In this document: one piece after another, positions 61,539 through 64,000 of the stretch
Layout: the number at the start of each line of letters is the position of its first letter
How positions within the stretch are numbered: the first letter of the stretch is position 1
NCBI GenBank assembly: GCA_945829235.1
Contig: CALZUA010000007.1
Location: forward strand, 62,001-126,000
Origin: an uncultured Clostridia bacterium
GTDB lineage: Bacteria; Bacillota; Clostridia; Oscillospirales; Ruminococcaceae
Reading direction: 5' to 3'
DNA: 64,000 nucleotides
Position numbers and translations under genes: made by a program
The notes under the pieces: model-generated
Seen by the model: only the letters and a program-made list of their open reading frames with translations
What the model was told of the DNA's origin: nothing
Database searches by the model: none

Positions 61539-63359
61539 ATGGACAAGAACGAGGTTTTGAGGAAATTTTTCGGTCACACGGTTTACCGCGGCGGTCAGGA
61601 GCAACTTGTTGACTGCATTTTAAGCGGGCGCGATTGCCTCGGGGTAATGCCGACGGGAGCGGGAAAATCGATTTGCTTTCAGGTGCCGGCACTGATGCTG
61701 AACGGCACGACAATCGTGATTTCACCGCTGATTTCGCTTATGCGCGATCAGGTGAACGCGCTTTGTGAAAACGGAATAAGAGCCGCGTGTATCAACAGCT
61801 CGGCTTCGGAGCTAGAGTCCCGCGAAACCTTTCTGAGAGCGAGCTCGGGGGAATTGAAGATACTCTACGTTGCACCCGAGCGGTTGGAAACCGAGGGCTT
61901 CAAACGGCTCTGCGAAAGGCTTGAAATACCGCTTGTCGCGGTGGACGAGGCACACTGCGTTTCGCATTGGGGACAGGATTTCCGCCCGTCTTATCTGAAA
62001 ATCTCGGGCTTTGTAAACTCGCTGAAAAAGCGTCCGGTTATCGCTGCGTTTACGGCAACGGCAACCGATATCGTGAAAAACGACATTATCAGCATACTCG
62101 GACTGCGTGAGCCGCTTTCGCTGACAACCGGCTTTGACCGACCGAATTTGTACTTTGAGGTGCGAAAGCCCGACTCGAAGGACGCGGAATTGTTGAAAAT
62201 ACTGCGGGACAGCCCGGGAAGCGCGATTGTGTATTGTGCAACGCGGAAAAATGTCGAGAGCGTCTGCGAAATGCTGAAGAAAAACGGCATAAACGCGGCG
62301 ATGTATCACGCAGGGTTCAACGCCGAAACGCGCAAGACCGCACAGGACGATTTTCTGTACGACAGGGTTGACGTGATGGTTGCGACAAACGCGTTTGGAA
62401 TGGGCATTGACAAGTCAAATGTATCTCTCGTGGTACATTATAATATGCCGAAGGACGTGGAAAGCTATTATCAGGAAGCGGGCAGGGCAGGTCGTGACGG
62501 CTCAGCGGCAAGGTGTGTTCTGCTGTTTAATTACGGCGACGTGGAGCTTGCGAAATATATGATTGACGTGAGCCACGAGGACGCAAATCTCGCTTTTTCC
62601 GAGCAAAAAGCGCTCAAGGAACGCGACCTGAAGCGGCTTCGGAAAATGACGAATTACTGCGACACAACGCGCTGTCTGCGGGAGTTTATTCTCGATTATT
62701 TCGGGGAAAAATCGCCAAAGCATTGTGAAAATTGCTCAAATTGCGAAAAGGATTTCAAAATCGCGGACGTGACCGTGGAAGCGCAGAAAATTCTGTCGTG
62801 CATTTTCCGTGTGAAACAGCGCGGAAAGAGCGTTGGGAAGACAATTATCAGCCAAATTTTATCGGGAAGCCGCGACAAGCGTGTGCTCGAATTTGGCTTT
62901 GACACGCTCTCAACCTACGGCATAATGAGCGATGTTCCGCGCAAGAAAATCACCGATATCATCAATTTCCTCGAAGGCGAGGGCTATATCAGCATTGACG
63001 CGGAGTATTCTGTGTGCGAGCTCACGCCGAAGGCAGACGAGTTCATCAAGAGCAAAAAGTCGATTGTAATGCGGGTTACGAGCGAGTACGTTCCCGTGAA
63101 GATTTCGCAGGACGCGGAAAACGAGCTGTTCCAAAATCTCCGCAAGGTTCGCAGAAATATTGCGTCAGTGCTTGGCGTGCCGCCGTACGTTGTATTTTCG
63201 GACGCAACGTTGCGTGATATGACCGCCAAACTGCCGAGAACGCACAATGAGTTTCTCGAGGTATCGGGAGTCGGCGAGTTGAAAGCCGAGAAATATGGGA
63301 AAAAATTCCTTAGTGCAATAAACGATTACATAAACGCACAACACCCGTCCTCAGAGTGA
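61539..63359 (+). CDS. recQ: ATP-dependent DNA helicase RecQ
   Basis: RecQ is a 3'-5' DNA helicase in recombination and repair. The 606 residues have the RecQ0 motif YRGGQEQLVD, Walker A PTGAGKS, DEAH box VDEAHCVSHWGQDFRPSY, helicase C-terminal ATNAFGMGIDKSNV and QEAGRAGRDG, a zinc subdomain (CLREFILDYFGE, then CENCSNC), a winged helix and a C-terminal HRDC domain (about 530-606). The ATG at 61539 follows GAGG by 6 bases; a TTG three bases earlier is less likely. No own promoter was found. Confidence 0.95.
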   Translation: MDKNEVLRKFFGHTVYRGGQEQLVDCILSGRDCLGVMPTGAGKSICFQVPALMLNGTTIVISPLISLMRDQVNALCENGIRAACINSSASELESRETFLRASSGELKILYVAPERLETEGFKRLCERLEIPLVAVDEAHCVSHWGQDFRPSYLKISGFVNSLKKRPVIAAFTATATDIVKNDIISILGLREPLSLTTGFDRPNLYFEVRKPDSKDAELLKILRDSPGSAIVYCATRKNVESVCEMLKKNGINAAMYHAGFNAETRKTAQDDFLYDRVDVMVATNAFGMGIDKSNVSLVVHYNMPKDVESYYQEAGRAGRDGSAARCVLLFNYGDVELAKYMIDVSHEDANLAFSEQKALKERDLKRLRKMTNYCDTTRCLREFILDYFGEKSPKHCENCSNCEKDFKIADVTVEAQKILSCIFRVKQRGKSVGKTIISQILSGSRDKRVLEFGFDTLSTYGIMSDVPRKKITDIINFLEGEGYISIDAEYSVCELTPKADEFIKSKKSIVMRVTSEYVPVKISQDAENELFQNLRKVRRNIASVLGVPPYVVFSDATLRDMTAKLPRTHNEFLEVSGVGELKAEKYGKKFLSAINDYINAQHPSSE

Positions 63360-63424
63360 TTTTCGATATAAATTTATCTATTTTGACGAAAATTTTCTAC
63401 ATCACGAAAAAACAAAAAAACACC

Positions 63425-63453
63425 TTGACCGACACAATAAAATGTGTTATAAT
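63425..63453 (+). promoter_or_regulatory. Promoter of nrdD
   Basis: TTGACC (63425-63430), 17 bases, TATAAT (63448-63453). An A-rich stretch at 63401-63420 upstream could act as an UP element. Confidence 0.88.
63432..63447 (+). promoter_or_regulatory. NrdR-like box 1
   Basis: The palindrome ACACAATAAAATGTGT lies in the spacer between -35 and -10 of the nrdD promoter. It fits the form of NrdR operators (ACAC-A/T-AT...GTGT). NrdR is the zinc/ATP-cone repressor of ribonucleotide reductase genes. Confidence 0.75.
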
Positions 63454-63462
63454 TGTAATAAA

Positions 63463-63478
63463 TCACAATTTCTTGTGG
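63463..63478 (+). promoter_or_regulatory. NrdR-like box 2
   Basis: TCACAATTTCTTGTGG begins 31 bases after box 1, the three-helical-turn spacing typical of tandem NrdR boxes. It lies just downstream of the predicted transcription start. Confidence 0.7.
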
Positions 63479-63512
63479 TTGGCAAAAAAGATTTGAAAAG
63501 AGAGTGCTTGAG

Positions 63513-64000
63513 ATGATAAGTATAATCAAAAAGGACAACACGAGAGAGGATTTCAACGTTCAGAAGGTTGTGAACGCCGTCAACAAGTCCGCGACGCGCG
63601 TTATGTACAAATTCACGCCCGAGGAGCTGAATTTCATCTGCAAATACGTCACCGACAAGGCGCAGGAATTTGGTTCGGACGAAATTCCGATTGCGAAGAT
63701 GCACAACATTGTCGAGGGCGCTCTTGAGGCGACAAATCCCGCGGTTGCGAAGAGCTACAAGGATTATCGCAACTACAAGCAGGATTTTGTTCATATGCTG
63801 GACGAGGTTTATGTGAAATCGCAGTCGATTATGTACATCGGCGACAAGGAAAACTCAAACTCGGACTCCGCGCTTGTTTCAACAAAGCGTTCTCTTATAT
63901 TCAATGAGCTGAACAAAGAGCTGTACAAGAAATTCTTTATGACCGCCGAGGAGCTTCAGGCTTGCCGTGATGGGTATATTTACGTTCACGATATGAGCGC
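63513..64000 (+). CDS. nrdD: Anaerobic ribonucleoside-triphosphate reductase, N-terminal part (3' truncated by window)
   Basis: Class III reductase makes deoxyribonucleotides in anaerobes using a glycyl radical. Only about 162 codons are present. They show the N-terminal ATP-cone (IIKKDNTREDFNVQKVVNAV, residues 1-95) and the start of the catalytic domain (KSQSIMYIGDKENSNSDSALVSTKR and GYIYVHD). The ATG at 63513 is preceded by an AAAAGAGAG site 8 bases away. The two NrdR-like boxes upstream agree with the assignment. The frame is still open at base 64000. Confidence 0.93.
   Translation, partial: MISIIKKDNTREDFNVQKVVNAVNKSATRVMYKFTPEELNFICKYVTDKAQEFGSDEIPIAKMHNIVEGALEATNPAVAKSYKDYRNYKQDFVHMLDEVYVKSQSIMYIGDKENSNSDSALVSTKRSLIFNELNKELYKKFFMTAEELQACRDGYIYVHDMS

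Overview
The window looks like chromosomal core sequence of a Gram-positive anaerobe of the class Clostridia, most likely in or near the Oscillospirales/Ruminococcus group. The reasons are spoVG, a zinc-type L33, split transketolase genes, a SecG/SecE pair with Firmicutes-like layout, formate-tetrahydrofolate ligase, an anaerobic class III ribonucleotide reductase, strong GGAGG ribosome binding sites with many TTG starts, and sigma-A promoters of the TTGACA-17-TATAAT type. The family-level assignment is an inference from protein style; no search was run. No tRNA, rRNA, CRISPR array, transposase or phage gene was recognised, and no gene-free stretch exceeds 300 bases.

Layout. Bases 1-7300 run on the + strand: the end of ileS, then lspA-rluD, a small unknown ORF bracketed by a copy of the rluD 3' end, a HAD phosphatase, two uncharacterised proteins and the two halves of transketolase. 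Bases 7355-16315 run on the - strand: a GNAT acetyltransferase, a large FtsK/EssC-like protein without recognisable Walker motifs, three tandem beta-helix lipoproteins (one fused to a VanY-type D,D-carboxypeptidase), a PepV-type dipeptidase and murC. spoVG (+) is divergent from murC. Bases 16663-27931 (-) hold a ddl-DUF1934-argS-yfhO-nudix operon with its own promoter, and a secG-rnr-metG unit.

From 28072 to the end everything is on the + strand: HAD-FapA-degenerate NlpC/P60, a degenerate HMGL-like barrel with HAD, CorC-like and NfeD-like genes, then the translation/transcription block rpmG-secE-nusG-rplK-rplA followed directly by rimP-nusA-ylxR-ylxQ-infB-rbfA-nrnA-truB-ribF-gltX. After it come a Gld-like ABC system with a DUF4340 protein, a divergent topoisomerase IV pair split by an AT-rich foreign-looking gene, fhs-tsaE-tsaB-rpiB-upp, recQ, and the start of nrdD behind a promoter carrying two NrdR-like boxes exactly 31 bp apart.

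Themes: envelope synthesis and remodelling (lspA, murC, ddl, VanY-like lipoprotein, yfhO, NlpC/P60-like protein), translation and ribosome maturation, and one-carbon/nucleotide metabolism. The points most worth a second look are the Walker-less FtsK-like protein, the beta-helix/VanY lipoprotein cluster, the AT-rich gene inside parE-parC, the NlpC/P60 protein lacking its catalytic Cys, the apparent AUA start of ylxQ, and the duplicated rluD tail.
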